From: Lyophyllum atratum
Taxonomy: Eukaryota; Basidiomycota; Agaricomycetes; Agaricales; Lyophyllaceae
Direction: 5' to 3'
Assembly: GCA_014905825.1 (NCBI GenBank)
Contig: JACGCN010000032.1
Location: forward strand, 1 to 64,000
Length of the DNA: 64,000 nucleotides
Shown here piece after piece: positions 1-11,513 of the stretch. Position numbers and translations under genes: made by a program. How positions within the stretch are numbered: position 1 is the stretch's first letter; every line of letters starts with the position of its first letter. The notes below the pieces were generated by a model, which was given only the letters and a program-made list of their open reading frames with translations, did not search any database and was not told where the DNA came from.

Positions 1-323
<323 letters not shown>

Positions 324-744
324 GCGGGGTCGTCGTACCCGACGGCCAACTTGTACAACATACGGATCGGACACAATATACATAGATACCAGTCGTCATA
401 TCGCTCTATAAAGATATTATACTGCCGTTTGCGACTTCTGTAACATTGAGTTTCAATCACCTTCATCGATCCACACGTAGGTCGCGAGGCGGCTGCGTGA
501 TAGTGGTCCGCATGCCTTCAACTTAGATGCACGAAATGTTATCTATTATGTATGTAATTCCTTGTCGTGGCTGTAAGAAAATGAGTCCGTTAATCCGTTT
601 TTATTTGTGAAGTCAGAGGGGGAGGCTAGGATGTATGTACGTATACTTTGTACAGGGAGAATGGATATGCGATGGAAAATGTTGTACGATCATTTCAAAA
701 GATCATTGGGGGGCAGGTATACACTGATAGGAACCAGTCATTGA
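324..744. other. convergent 3' intergenic region
   Basis: Holds the facing 3' ends of the two GDP-fucose genes. AT-rich stretches such as TATAAAGATATTATA fit 3' UTR and polyadenylation sequence. No coding frame is convincing. Confidence 0.5.
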
Positions 745-2213
745 TCAGTTCTGGTCCTCGACCAAGCTCTTAGCAGCCTGGAGGTCGGCCTCGACCATTT
801 CCTTGACGAGAGAGTTGAAGTCGACCTGGCGCTTCCAGCCGAGGACCCGCTCGGCCTTGGCGGGATTACCAAGGAGGAGGCTACGGGGAATGGGATGAGT
901 CTAGAGGATGAGGAAGGAAGGCATGTTACGCACTCGACTTCAGCGGGACGGAAGTACTTAGGGTCAACCTTGACGATGACCTTGCCGGTCTTGACGTCAA
1001 CGGCCTGCTCGTTCACGCCCTCACCCGACCATCTACAAGATAAAGGTCGTTATAGAAGGAACGAAGTGAGAGAGCAAGAACGACGCACTTCAATGTGATA
1101 CCGACAGCAGTGAAGGACTTCTCAACAAACTCGCGCACAGGGTGGGGTTTCACCAGTGGCAAGGACAAAATCTTCAGGCTCATCCTGCTGAAGCATCCGC
1201 CACATACCCTCGACGTAATCGCGAGCTGATCACGAAAAAACTAGTCAGGGCAACGTCCAACACTGAGGGCCTGATTGCCGACGCACCATGTCCCCAATCA
1301 CGCTTCGCATCGATGTTCCCGAGGTACAAGCACGATTGCTTGCCGAGCGAGATATCCGCAGCCGCTCTGCTGATCTTGCGCGTCACAAACGTCCGACCAC
1401 GACGGGGACTCTCGTGGTTGAACAAAATTCCATTGCAGGCATACATGCCGTACGACTCGCGGTAGTTGACGACGATCCAGTAGGCGTAGAGCTTCGCGCA
1501 GCCGTAAGGCGAGCGCGGGTAGAATGGCGTCGTCTCGCTCTGGGGCGTCTCCACGACTTTACCGTACAGCTCGGACGTCGAGGCCTGGTAGAAGCGCACG
1601 TGCTTCTCGAGCCCGCAGGTGCGGACGGCGTCGAGGAGACGCAGGGTGCCGAGACCATCGACGTCACCAGTGTATTCGGCCATCTCGAAGGAGACTTTGA
1701 CGTGTGACTGCGCGCCGAGATTGTAGATCTCGGTCGGCTGGACTTGGGCGATGATGTACACGAGGTTCGTGCTATCGCTCAGATCTCCGTAGTGCAGTTT
1801 GAATTTTCCGGGGTCTGGGGGATGGTAGGCGTCAAGTTGTGTGGTTTCTGGAGATGGTTTGAGATGGAGGAGGCTTACGTTCATGCTGATCTTCGTAGAG
1901 ATGGTGCAGACGACCAGTGTGAAGCTCGATGACCGACGGATGATCCCATGCACCTCGTACCCCTTCGACAACAACAGCTCCGTGCTATGAGCGCCGCGAT
2001 TAGAAGATCGCGCACGTCGTATCCGACGATGGACTCACAGATATGACCCATCCTGTCCAGTGATACCTAGGGGTTCAACGATTTCAAAAGACGATAGCAA
2101 TGATCAGGTAATATACAATTACCAGTAAGCAATGCGACCTTGCGCTTGTGGTAGTCTTCCCTGGAGGGCAGGTTTAGTCTCGCGAAAGCGGGTACGACGT
2201 CGGCGATGGACAT
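745..2213 (-). CDS. GDP-mannose 4,6-dehydratase (two one-base frame breaks)
   Basis: First committed enzyme of GDP-fucose synthesis (short-chain dehydrogenase, NADP). Exons on the minus strand: 2213-2123, 2066-2039, 1984-1879, 1814-1287, 1225-1089, 1032-934 and 880-745; together 375 codons, the usual family length. Seen: nucleotide loop [10 protein letters not shown] built over two junctions, [19 protein letters not shown], the YxxxK catalytic pair in SPYGCAK, and the C-terminal [11 protein letters not shown] block. The start ATG at 2213 gives about 24 residues before the dinucleotide fold. Two faults: near 1916-1923 one base is missing after RRSSSF (the expected [14 protein letters not shown] reads only one frame over), and near 1144-1147 one C is extra in GETHPVREF. 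They cancel, so total length stays right. Assembly errors or a young pseudogene are both possible. Confidence 0.88.
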
Positions 2214-4117
2214 GATGGCAGTGAAGAAGATCTTGCGCAGCCAGGAAAGGAGCCGATTTCAACAAATTTATTTGATCCATTTGGACTATGATAATGTCGA
2301 CCCTGACTTTGTGACCTCCATACTCTTCACCACTTGCCACAACTCCCAGTTCTACTGCATTCACGTCTATTTCGTCCGCAGTCGTTCTCTATACCCAGGA
2401 AACTCCAGGTTACGTTGGGCTAAAATCCTGGTCCTCCACTACTCCACGGATATTTCCGGTATAGTGAGCTCTATTTAATTTGCCCATCAATTTCGACTAT
2501 CTTGTAGCACTGCCACAGCGAGCCACCTGCCTTCGATATCTCTTCTGTTCCACCATGTCCTCTGAGTGACGATTCACTCTACCTGGTGCTAAGACACTCC
2601 AAGCTACCCATATCTGTCCGCTGTGGCTGCACAACTTCACCCCATCACAATTTTTTCAGCCTCGGCCCCTGCCTTACAACAAAGAACGGAGGAACGACTC
2701 ATTGTCATTGTGTCTGTTCAGGAGAGACTAGCCTTACATGCGGTGTCGCCAAAGCTCATGGGAATACTCGGGTGCAAAACGCCCTCGCCATGCAATACAA
2801 GCCCTCATGACTCGACCAAAATGGGTCGGTATGTTTTCTAAAAGGGCGCCACTCTGCCGGGCTCATAAACGCCTATAAGTCCCACCGGACTTGCACGATG
2901 ATGTGCTACCTTCCTGGCTAACTTTGCGGCATACATTGCGTAGCGCGGAGGGCGAATTTGAAACGTCCACAGCGTTGGAGGATAGTTTTTTCTGGGAAGT
3001 TTGCACAAAGGACTGTCAAGCCTCGCACCAGTTTTCATCCGCGACTTTCGACTGCCGCTGCGCCTACGTCCAGGGTAGTCTCCGGCTGGGATCTGGCGCT
3101 AATAAATGAAGGTTTCCAGAATTGTCCCGCCTTGAGGGTTTTCAAGTAATGATTGAGGATGGTTTGACCATGGTTTCCGGTCCCTTTATTACAGCTGAAC
3201 TGCTTTCAAAATGACATCTGGGCCCATAGTCAATCCAACTTTAGCCCCTCCCATGGATCAAGTCATCGATATGCCGGGTCTAAGGTTCGTCCTCCAGTTG
3301 ATTCCCTGCACGTCGCCCATGGTTCCGAGGATTTGAAAGTTCTAAAATCCCAGCTTTGTATACTAATAGTGTGATTTATCAAGCGCCCGAGCTTTATCTC
3401 TCGGGGCAGATTCGAACTTGTGCTTTTCCCTTCCTGAACAAGTGAGTTTATCATCATAAATCTATATCAGATCAAGCATCAGATGACCGAGTATATGATT
3501 GTCGTATGTTTTAGTGGAAAGGACTCGACACCAGCATAGTTCATGCTTCTCCCACCACATCATGCGATCATCGCTATTCCCATGACAGATTCCATTCATA
3601 TCAGGTGATCCGCACGAACTCTTCAGGATATGTACTCATCATACTGGTACGAGAATGCTTGAGCGTGTGGATGGGCAGTCTTCACTTGGCGTTCTCTCAT
3701 CTACTTGGGCAAGCTCGCGTACTCCAGGCTTTTAGGCCACGGTATGTTGTCGAGAGTGGCGAGGGTGTTGCACACTGCTCTAATGCCTAGGTTGATACTC
3801 ATCTTGACAGAGCTATGACACCGACTGCGCCATACCGGCGACAAGCGCCCTAGAGCTTGAAAGCGCATATCTAGTCTCTCTCTTTCTGACCCTTCCGCAG
3901 CCTTCCGCAGTTGCCGCCCTGAAAACACAGGACAGCCCTCGGCCTGTCTTGGAAGTTCGGGTCGAGAGAAATCCGTCGAGACGTGGCAATCCTTCGTCAG
4001 CAACCACACGACACGCATGCTTCTCATTCCCGGGATGTTTTCTTTATAATGGAATGCTGCTTCTGAAGTAACAGACTCCCCTAAGTGTTGGAACCTCCCA
4101 CTCCATACTATTGCAAC
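2214..4117. other. gene-poor intergenic region, 1.9 kb
   Basis: Upstream of both flanking genes, so it should hold their promoters. Only short open frames without family resemblance or a consistent splice model occur. I see no RNA gene or repeat that I can support. Confidence 0.4.
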
Positions 4118-5284
4118 ATGAACCTTCTTCCTTCTCTCGGACTATTGGCGTTTCTCGTCTCTAGCGTCGTAGGCGGACTCATTCCACTAACCGAGGATTG
4201 TATCAAAGGCGTGACGTTTGAAGGCACTCCCAAGGGTGGGGAACACATTCTGTTTCCTTAGGGCTGATATTTAACGTCATGACAGGCGTCATGAAGACCA
4301 TCAACGGAGTTAACACTTATGTTGCTAAAGCGGAGCGGGCTTCGAATCCTCGTCGAGCTCTATTGCTTTTGACCGGTAGAACATATCTAATCTTCCCAAA
4401 TATTGCAACTGACGCGGTAGGAAAGATATCTTTGGCTTGCCATTGGTAAACAGCAAGGTACCTTCCGTCCCCTCTGCCCACCGTTACAATTTTAATCTGT
4501 CCGTTACCTAGCTTATGGCGGACGACTTTGCCGCGAACGGGTTTGACACGTTTATTCCCGACTACTTAAACGGAGATCCTGTCCCAGTCGACGATCCTAC
4601 TGTGAGATATTCATTCAAACATTCCTATCTGGTACTCATATCCACGCAGTTCAACATGACGGCTTGGTTGCCTAACCATGGTGAAGCTCAGACCATGCCC
4701 GTTTTGCTTGCTACCATCGCAGGGCTCAAAAAACAGGGGTTCCAGGAGTTCGCTTCCACCGGCTACTGCTTTGGAGGTAAGCCTAGTACATCATACCTCT
4801 AACGAATAACCACCTCAGGCCGCTTCCATAGGTCTGTACTCGACCCGACTCTCTCAGCAAAATCTAGTCAAAGTCGGCACAATGGCCCACCCATCATTGC
4901 TGACCACACCAGACGACTTCAACACCTTGCTCGCGAAATCTCTCGTCCCTGTGCAGATGAACTCGTACGTCCTTATAATGTGCTGATTACACAGCTCTGT
5001 TGACCATATACTTTACTTTAGAGCTGAGCTAGATACTGCCTTTTCACCTGCTGTTCAAGCAGTTGCAGATAGTATTCTTGGCGACGGAAAATACAAGCCT
5101 GGATATAGCCGCCCATTCTTCACCGGCGTCGGACATGGATTCGCCGTGCGCGCAAATTTGGTTAGCAATTTGGACATGCTACCACGCTCGTCTCAACTGA
5201 CGTCCCTTCTAGTCTGATCCTGTCGCGAAGGCCGCGAAGGAAGGCGCTTTCTTTGCTGCTGTGGAGTGGTTGAAGAAACATTGA
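4118..5284 (+). CDS. dienelactone hydrolase family protein with signal peptide
   Basis: Alpha/beta hydrolase of the dienelactone hydrolase family, 266 aa, a typical length. Exons: 4118-4235, 4286-4375, 4426-4457, 4512-4601, 4650-4776, 4832-4964, 5022-5160 and 5213-5284. The catalytic Cys lies in GYCFGG, the Asp side in NSAELD, and the His in GVGHGFAVR, so the Cys-Asp-His triad looks complete. Residues 1-19 form a hydrophobic secretion-type leader (MNLLPSLGLLAFLVSSVVG), unlike bacterial cytosolic relatives; secreted fungal members are thought to act on lactones or esters from aromatic breakdown, but the substrate here is unknown. The third exon uses the acceptor after GAAAG at 4425, because the nearer TAG breaks the frame. 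It stands alone, with the tRNA gene downstream. Confidence 0.9.
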
Positions 5285-5665
5285 AGGGTATGGAAGCGAT
5301 GAGGAGGAAGGATCATGTGTCCTAAATTGCTCTCCTTCGGCCTCGTATAAGAATTTGGATAGGCGGCTAGATGCTACTGAGCTCATTTGCAATGATGAAG
5401 CAATGTCGTTGAGCAATAATGATTCCACAAATTGGACGACTTCGCAACTTTTTTTCGCTCGAGGAACGAAAGACGGCGCCGGGCGCAAATGAGAATTATG
5501 GACGCACCTTCTTGGCAATCGCGAAAATGGTAGACATTGGGTGAGCTGCAATATGGATCGGAAATTCGGAATGATTGACGCGTCGACGGAAGGGCTTCTT
5601 CAAGCAAAGAGTGAACAGCTGCGACAGCTAAAAAAAAAATTAAAAAACACAATCATCAAATATAA
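5285..5665. other. intergenic region between hydrolase and tRNA
   Basis: 3' UTR of the hydrolase plus the trailer of the tRNA gene. No coding frame is supported. Confidence 0.4.
5629..5648 (-). terminator. RNA polymerase III terminator of tRNA-Phe
   Basis: On the minus strand a T6 run (5642-5647) and then a T9-T10 run (5630-5640) follow the tRNA 3' end by about 19 bases. Oligo-T is the Pol III stop signal. Confidence 0.7.
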
Positions 5666-5747
5666 TGGGGGCACCGCGGATTGAACGCGGGACCTTCAGA
5701 ATATTGCTCACTTCAGTCTGCTGCTCTCCCAACTGAGCTATGCCCCC
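5666..5747 (-). tRNA. tRNA-Phe (GAA), with short intron
   Basis: Complete cloverleaf on the minus strand. The acceptor stem GGGGGCA/TGCCCCC has discriminator A, the D-arm is GCTC-AGTTGGGA-GAGC, and the T-arm is CCGCG-TTCAATC-CGCGG. Anticodon stem GCAGA/TCTGA leads to loop CTGAAG, giving anticodon GAA. The variable loop AGGTC is the same as in yeast tRNA-Phe. About 9 bases (TGAGCAATA) are left over one base 3' of the anticodon, the canonical position of nuclear tRNA introns. The outermost anticodon-stem pair (G-A) is a mismatch. An oligo-T terminator follows. Confidence 0.93.
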
Positions 5748-6170
5748 GACAAGATAACCACCTCTAGAAGCGATGCAATTCCTCATAGTCCCCGCGAAGG
5801 TTCAGGTTTGTGGATTGCGGCAGACTTGATTCTTGAGATAATAAACACAGAGCGTGGCATTACCGTACCATCTAATCTAATTCCGGGCTGGTGGGAACGT
5901 GTAGACATGTTGCACCTGGTTTTCCAGGTTAAAGGTGTGGTGCAGAACGAGTTGTTCCATGTTCCACGAGATCACTAATTCACCCCGGCACATCCAATAA
6001 CCTCCCAAGCACACCTATACATCCACACCCCAAGAACATATATTTATACCAATAAAATTGCACACATCGAGACGCGCGGGGACCCCATCAGACTACTTCA
6101 CACACCGGATATACACATACACGCATGATACAAGTCCTATTCTTTCTGGTTCTTCCCCCCAAAACTTTCC
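5748..6170. other. intergenic region between tRNA and dipeptidase
   Basis: 5' flank of the tRNA and the 3' end of the dipeptidase transcript. The only coding-like stretch, 6137-6170, is an out-of-frame continuation of the dipeptidase described there. Confidence 0.4.
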
Positions 6171-8008
6171 TCATACAGCGAGCGCGGCAAGCTCGTACAA
6201 GTAGGTACCAAGGAGCTTCGTCTAACCCCATACAAATATCAGTATCCTGCCTCCGAAGTGAAGAACAGAAGCGACTTACGCCTTGGATGAAGTTCGACCG
6301 GTCAAGCTTCTCGTTCGTAGAACTTATCAAACAATGAGCCATTAGGTGATAACCGGACCAGAAGGGGTTGGGGAGGCTTACTGCGCGCCGTCGTCTCCCC
6401 TGCCCATGGGAAGGAGCAGTACGTTCACACCTAGGGACTCCGCGAACGTTAGCGTGACAGGGATCGACCCGCCCTCACGCGTCAAGTCTGGCTCTTGCTG
6501 GTACACCGCCTGTCGGCGCCACACAGAATCAGCGTGGCCCCTTGTGAATGACAGGAAGGAGAAAGGCGTACCCGGGTAGCCACCTTCGCAGCCTCGAAGT
6601 TCCAGTGCGTGTGATCCGCGACCCAAGGTTTACCGCCATGAAGAAGCTCGATGTGGAACTTGTTCTTGCTGTTGAGCTTCGCGAACTCTTCCCATAGATA
6701 TTGCTCGACGAGCGGCTGGACGAGATCTGGGGTCTGCGGGGGCACGAGACTGAACGCATTCGTGAGCCATCGTCAGCCTGATCATAAGGAGTAGGGAAGA
6801 TGGAGGCACCGAGTACTAACCGGATGCTGAACTTGCCGGAGACTTTGGCGGGGATGACGGTCTTGGCGCCGACACCGCTGAAGGCGCCTTCGATGCCATG
6901 GAGGGAAAGACTGGGGTAGCGCATGCGGCCCATCAGGACATCGACCTTCTCTGAGGAGATAGCGATCTCCGCGCCCGCAGACTGCTCCACGTCTGCGATC
7001 GAATAGTCAAGGCGTTCGTAAATGGCTCTGCGCACGATCGGTGAGTTGTGAATAAGGGGAGGAAGGAGGGAGGACGCGTACCGCTCGCTGTCTGTGGGAG
7101 GCTCGACCATCTCGTCGACACCGGGGACAAGGATTTTTCCCTGCCCGTCGACTAGCTTGCTCATTAGGGTGATGAGGTCCGTCATGGGCTCGTGCACCGT
7201 GCGACCGAAGACGCCGGAGTGTAGGTCGCGTGCGGGGCCGGAGATGGTCGCCTTGAAGTAGGCGAGCCCGCGGAGACCGTATGTCAGCACGGGGGTGCGC
7301 GTGTTCAGCCAGTAGTTGTCGGACTGCGATCATGTATAAGAAAGGTTTGCTTGAGAAAAGAGAGACGGGAGACGCACGATGCAGACGCAATCGACACCAT
7401 CGAACCAGCCTCCGGGTTGGGACTCCTTCTTGACAAGATCATCGAGACCCTCGCTACCGCTCTCCTCCATCCCCTCAAAGCAGCATCGCAGGTTCACAGG
7501 TAGCTCCTTGCCGTTCTGGAAGTGGTACTGCAAGACATTGAGCCAGCCCAACACGGGACCCTTGTCGTCCGACGAGCCGCGACCGATAAGCCGCCCATCC
7601 TCGTGGATGACGAGTGTAAATGGATCGGTGTCCCACCCGTCCGACTTGTTTGCGGGCTGGACGTCGAAGTGTCCGTACACGAGTACGGTCTTCTTCTTAG
7701 GATCGTTGCCGATCCGGCCGAGGATCGCGGGGGGGAGATCCAGTTCCTCGTCGTCCATGACGTGTTTGCCGAGATTGACGAGTTGTGTCTCGACGCCGAC
7801 GGCTTTGAGGTGTCCGTTGAGCCACTCGGCCATCTTCACGACGTCGCCGCGATGTGATGCGTCTCCGCTTATGCTGTGAGGGAATTAGAGGCGTACTTCG
7901 ATGCATGGGAAGGATCAACCTGGGGATGGCGACTGCATCGCTGAGGCGCTGGATGAAAGCATCGGCGTTGGTGTCCACGAAGTCCAGGAATTCAGCAGGA
8001 GCGGGCAT
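6171..8008 (-). CDS. DUG1: Cys-Gly metallodipeptidase, Dug1-like (peptidase M20)
   Basis: Cytosolic di-zinc dipeptidase that releases cysteine from Cys-Gly during glutathione turnover. Eight exons: 8008-7920, 7873-7378, 7323-7082, 7027-6821, 6749-6572, 6509-6382, 6322-6280 and 6221-6171; 477 aa, matching the family. Metal and catalytic motifs are present: YGHFDVQP, RGSSDDKGP, CCFEGMEESGSEG, LHSGVFGRTVHEP, EGAFSGVGAKTVIP and GAHSTNEKLDRSNFIQG built over a junction. The frame ends at TGA 6171 after YELAALAV. In the next frame the bases immediately after still read like the family tail (YEESFGGKNQKE, stop at 6137), so one extra base near 6175-6180 may have shortened the end. This should not affect the active site. 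Head to head with the SUZ-domain gene. Confidence 0.92.
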
Positions 8009-8131
8009 GGTCGATGGTGAGAGGGATTGATTGAAGAACCGGCCGAGCTGTGGCAAGATCTAATCGCGCTTACGTGAGGATCTACACTGATTGGACCCGC
8101 TCGCAGTCACCGCTCTTGTTCAGCTCTGTTC
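8009..8131. promoter_or_regulatory. short divergent promoter
   Basis: Only 123 bp separate the start codons of the dipeptidase (minus) and the SUZ protein (plus), so both core promoters and 5' UTRs must fit here or overlap. No clear TATA box is seen. Confidence 0.6.
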
Positions 8132-8876
8132 ATGGCTGCAGCCGCCTCGCCGTCCCAGCAGCCCTCTGATCCCTGGGACCTGCCTACTCCTCCAGTAAGC
8201 TCTCCAGAAACTAGTCTATTCACGTTCTCAATATGGCCCAGTCCTCATCTAGTCGCAGACCGCCTGCTCCGGTGCAGCCTGTGCCTGACGACTGGGACGA
8301 CGATGACGCTGAAGAGCCAGAGCAGGACAACCAGCGCATTTGGGAAGACGCGTGCGTATATCTCCTTTATGTCTTTACCAACGCTAGACCTAACCTCCTT
8401 TCAGAAATGCGAAAGCACCTAACCCCATGCCGGCCCTGATCATCGCTCCCTCAGCCACGTCCCCGCACCCTGTGTTATCCCCTCCTCCGGGCGCGTTCTT
8501 ACCCACAATGCGCATTCTCAAGCGCCCATCCAACTCTTCAAACCCCTCGACGCCACCGCCCACCTCAACGTCCACAGAGAGCCTAAAAGAGCGCGAGGCG
8601 AGGTATCAGGCTGCACGGGAGAGGATCTTTGGTGCGGGAGAAGAGTCTCCACCGGCTTCTGCGAATGCGTCATCACAGTCACTGAGCTCGAAGGATAAAC
8701 GGGAGAGAAGAGGGCCAAACCCGCAGAATTCCCAAGGAGTGGCGGTGGTGAGAAATCCACGAGGGCCTGCTGGAGCGAATGACGGGAGGACGCCACCGAG
8801 GGGCTTCGGGGAGCAGAGGATAAAGCCACCGCCGGTGCGTGATGAACCAGCTGCTGGACGATTGGATTCCAGATGA
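8132..8876 (+). CDS. SUZ-domain protein (SZRD1-like)
   Basis: Three exons, 8132-8194, 8242-8351 and 8405-8876, give 214 aa. The N-terminus is acidic with tryptophans (PSDPWDLPTPP, DDWDDDDAEEPEQDN). The middle holds the SUZ-type signature, MRILKRPSN followed 28 residues on by KEREARYQAARERIFG; SUZ domains bind RNA. The C-terminus is Arg/Gly/Pro-rich with a short GFGEQR segment, like the SUZ-C end of animal SZRD1. No other domain is visible. A role in mRNA binding is inferred from the family. Start: the first ATG in frame, 123 bp from the divergent dipeptidase start. Confidence 0.82.
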
Positions 8877-9819
8877 TGGTATTTACATGTACATGTTATT
8901 CCTGCTTGTTGTCCCGCTCATATCACCTATGTATTTTCTTTTTGCGTTGGAACCTAGATAGAGTGCTTCTGCATCTGAAGAACGTCGATCCTCTACCCCG
9001 AGCCCCTGCTTTCCAAACGTCAACGAGCATCCATTCCATGTCCCTGGACGAACCACTTTGGTGGTCTGAGTCCTGTGTCGGGCATTTGTTAGCTTGATGT
9101 CACGGTGGATGGTCTTCGTATAGGAAGATCCCTCGTACCCTGTACCCGGCGAGGCCGCGCCTTGACATCCTTTTCCGAGCATGAGGTCGGGCTTGGGAAC
9201 GCGGAGTCCAATACAGACTCTTCTCAGAACTGGGTCCGGTGCAAATGACGCCGAGGCGATTTTTCGGAAGGTTAGAGCTCAATTGGAGGTGGCCGTCTAG
9301 CTCACACGTTGGCCACGGTCTAAGAGATCCAGGGGCAAAGGGATCTGAAACAATGAAGTGCCGAAGATAGTGACGCGACGTGGCTGCCAGGGTTTAGTAG
9401 GGGCGTATTGAATCCAGCCTGAACACTTTTGGGGTGTTTTATAGTCTTCAGGTTCAGATCAATCGAAGAAAAAGAGCGTCAAGTTACCAGCTATATACCT
9501 TTTACAAGCCGCTGCATCGCGGACAGCGCAAGAACCTTCACGCTTTTCAAGGCAAACTCAATGCGCTAATTATCAGGGATTGGGATCGGCTTGTACGCGG
9601 AGACAGCGCCGTCGATCTCGATGAGCTTGACAAGTTGTCCTGCTTCTCAGACTTCGTACGCAGTAAAAACATTCCTATGGCCCCCACCCTAAGGTTAATC
9701 CATGTTCAGGGGTGTGAGCCGCGGAGTGACCTTGTTTGAGCGAATCATCGCGATGAAACAAGCAAAAACACGAATCATCATTTGGCATCGACGCGAACTG
9801 CCGCTCAGATTATTCTTCC
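8877..9819. other. intergenic, with one weak open frame
   Basis: Contains 3' UTR of the SUZ gene. An open frame at 9434-9739 (+, 101 codons, possible internal peptide IRDWDRLVRGDSAVDLDELD) has no ATG context, splice model or family that I recognise. I do not call it a gene. Confidence 0.3.
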
Positions 9820-11513
9820 ATGGTCTCTGCAGATAGTCTGAACCTGGATGTCTTAGAGCTCATCTTCGCGCATCTATCCGGAAACGACCTCGCAGCAGTC
9901 GCCCTAGTCAGCAAGTCCTTCGTGGCCGGCGTCATCCCCCGCCTATACCGAACACTTTCGTTTCGCATTCATAATGCAAAGCGTTATCCTAGTGTACGTG
10001 TCTACAGAGCTTCTTCAACTACGGGATAGCTAATTACATTACAGGTATCCACATCCTTCGCGGCCATTGTCGGACGCCCCGAATTAGCCATCCATGTTCG
10101 GAATATCGGTACCTACATCCCCTCATTCATCCGGAACCCCCAAATCTTACTCTACTCAAGATATACGTGCCACTCCCATCTTGCACCACAGCCAGGCCCA
10201 CCCAGACTTCGTCCGAGAATGCACGCGCGCCCTCGAACTCTGCGATAACCTCCGTTCGTTCGTATACACCCCCAATACGATAACGGCCATCCTTCCAATG
10301 CTGTCAGGGAAGGAACGTCTCCGGGACATTCGAATGAGCGCACGGCTTACGACGAGTCAGGCAGCGGCACTGACGAAAATTGGGAAGATCGAGAAGCTGT
10401 CACTTGAGTATGGCTCGTGGGAGGTCATGGATGCACTGCCAAGGTGGACTGAATCGATTGCGAGGTCTCTGACAACTCTCACCCTCTACGTAAGTCCATC
10501 CTATATTCCACCGAACAGCCGAACAATGTTTCTCCTATTAGATGTCCACGCATCTAAACTTCCTAGTCCTGGACACAACGTTGAGTCAGCTTCCTCAACT
10601 GCTCGGCCTTCACGTCATAGGATGCCCCAATATCGACCACACGAAGATTCCAAAATTAACATCGCATACACCCCTCCTCGAGAGCCTCGCCTTCAGTGTG
10701 ACCGTAAGCGAACACCACATCCCTCCCCTTGATGACATCACATCTCTTAACAGGAAACCGCCCAAGCCCCCGAGCTCACCCCCTCCTCCTCCCTCGAAAA
10801 CCTCCGCCACCTCGCCATCGACGCCCGCTCCGGCCTAACCGCCAACCCCACATCCACCACCACCCTCTTCTCCGTCCTCACCTTCATAAAATCCAGCTTC
10901 CCAGCCCTCACCTCCGTCGCACTCAAGATCCCGGATCTCAAACCCGGCGCGGGGCATCCGCTGATTAAGAAGCTGCTGGTGAACCACGCTGTGACGCTGC
11001 AGAGACTGAGCTTTGTCGATTCGATTGTGGAGATGAAGAGCATCCAGGAGATATGTGCGGGGTGTCCGGGGTTGGAGGTGCTTAGCCTGCCTCTGCCCAT
11101 GAAGGAGATCGTACGTCGCACCCCTCCGTCTTCTTCTTCTTCTTTTCTCCTCCGGGCTGACCGCGTATATGCAATGCAGATGACGTTCTCCGGCGTCATA
11201 TCCGAGTCCAAAAGCCTGCGCACCCTCATCGACGGCGACGCTCACGTCACACACGGCCCAAGACCCTCCCTGAACCAAGAGAACGTCCTACTCATGATGC
11301 AAGGTGTCCCCACACTCAGTAGGATAGTGAGCGATAAGAGAATCTGGGCGGTACGTCTACGTCAACCGATGTGGAGGCTGGTGGCACGGTGCTGACCTTC
11401 GGGCTCGTCTTTTTGCGTTGTAGGGTCGGAGATCTGCTAAAGGACGCGTGCAAGTTGTGTTGGAGCGACGGGTGGGGGGGCCTAGTGCGCATTGGTTTAT
11501 GCCTCCGAGTTAG
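9820..11513 (+). CDS. F-box/LRR-type protein (one frame discontinuity)
   Basis: N-terminal F-box (residues about 5-45: LNLDVLELIFAHLSGNDLAA, then VSKSFVAGVIPRLYRTLSFR), which binds Skp1 in SCF ubiquitin ligases. It is followed by leucine-rich-like segments (HPDFVRECTRALELCDNLRS, LTTLTLY, LKIPDLKPG, GCPGLEVLSLPL). Exons: 9820-9993, 10045-10108, 10192-10489, 10542-10703, 10754-11110, 11180-11350 and 11424-11513. The joint between exons 2 and 3 does not keep frame by one base. The only frame-true alternative needs a 25-bp intron, which is implausibly short. So either a base is missing near 10108-10200 or the model there is wrong. Such F-box genes are abundant and fast-evolving in agaricomycetes; the target is unknown. 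Confidence 0.72.

Noticed and set aside
3390..3445. GTTCGAATC-like box on the minus strand suggesting a tRNA
   Set aside because: The flanking bases do not form a T-stem, and no D-arm or acceptor stem can be drawn.
9434..9739. Independent 101-codon gene
   Set aside because: No ATG in context, no family and no splice support.
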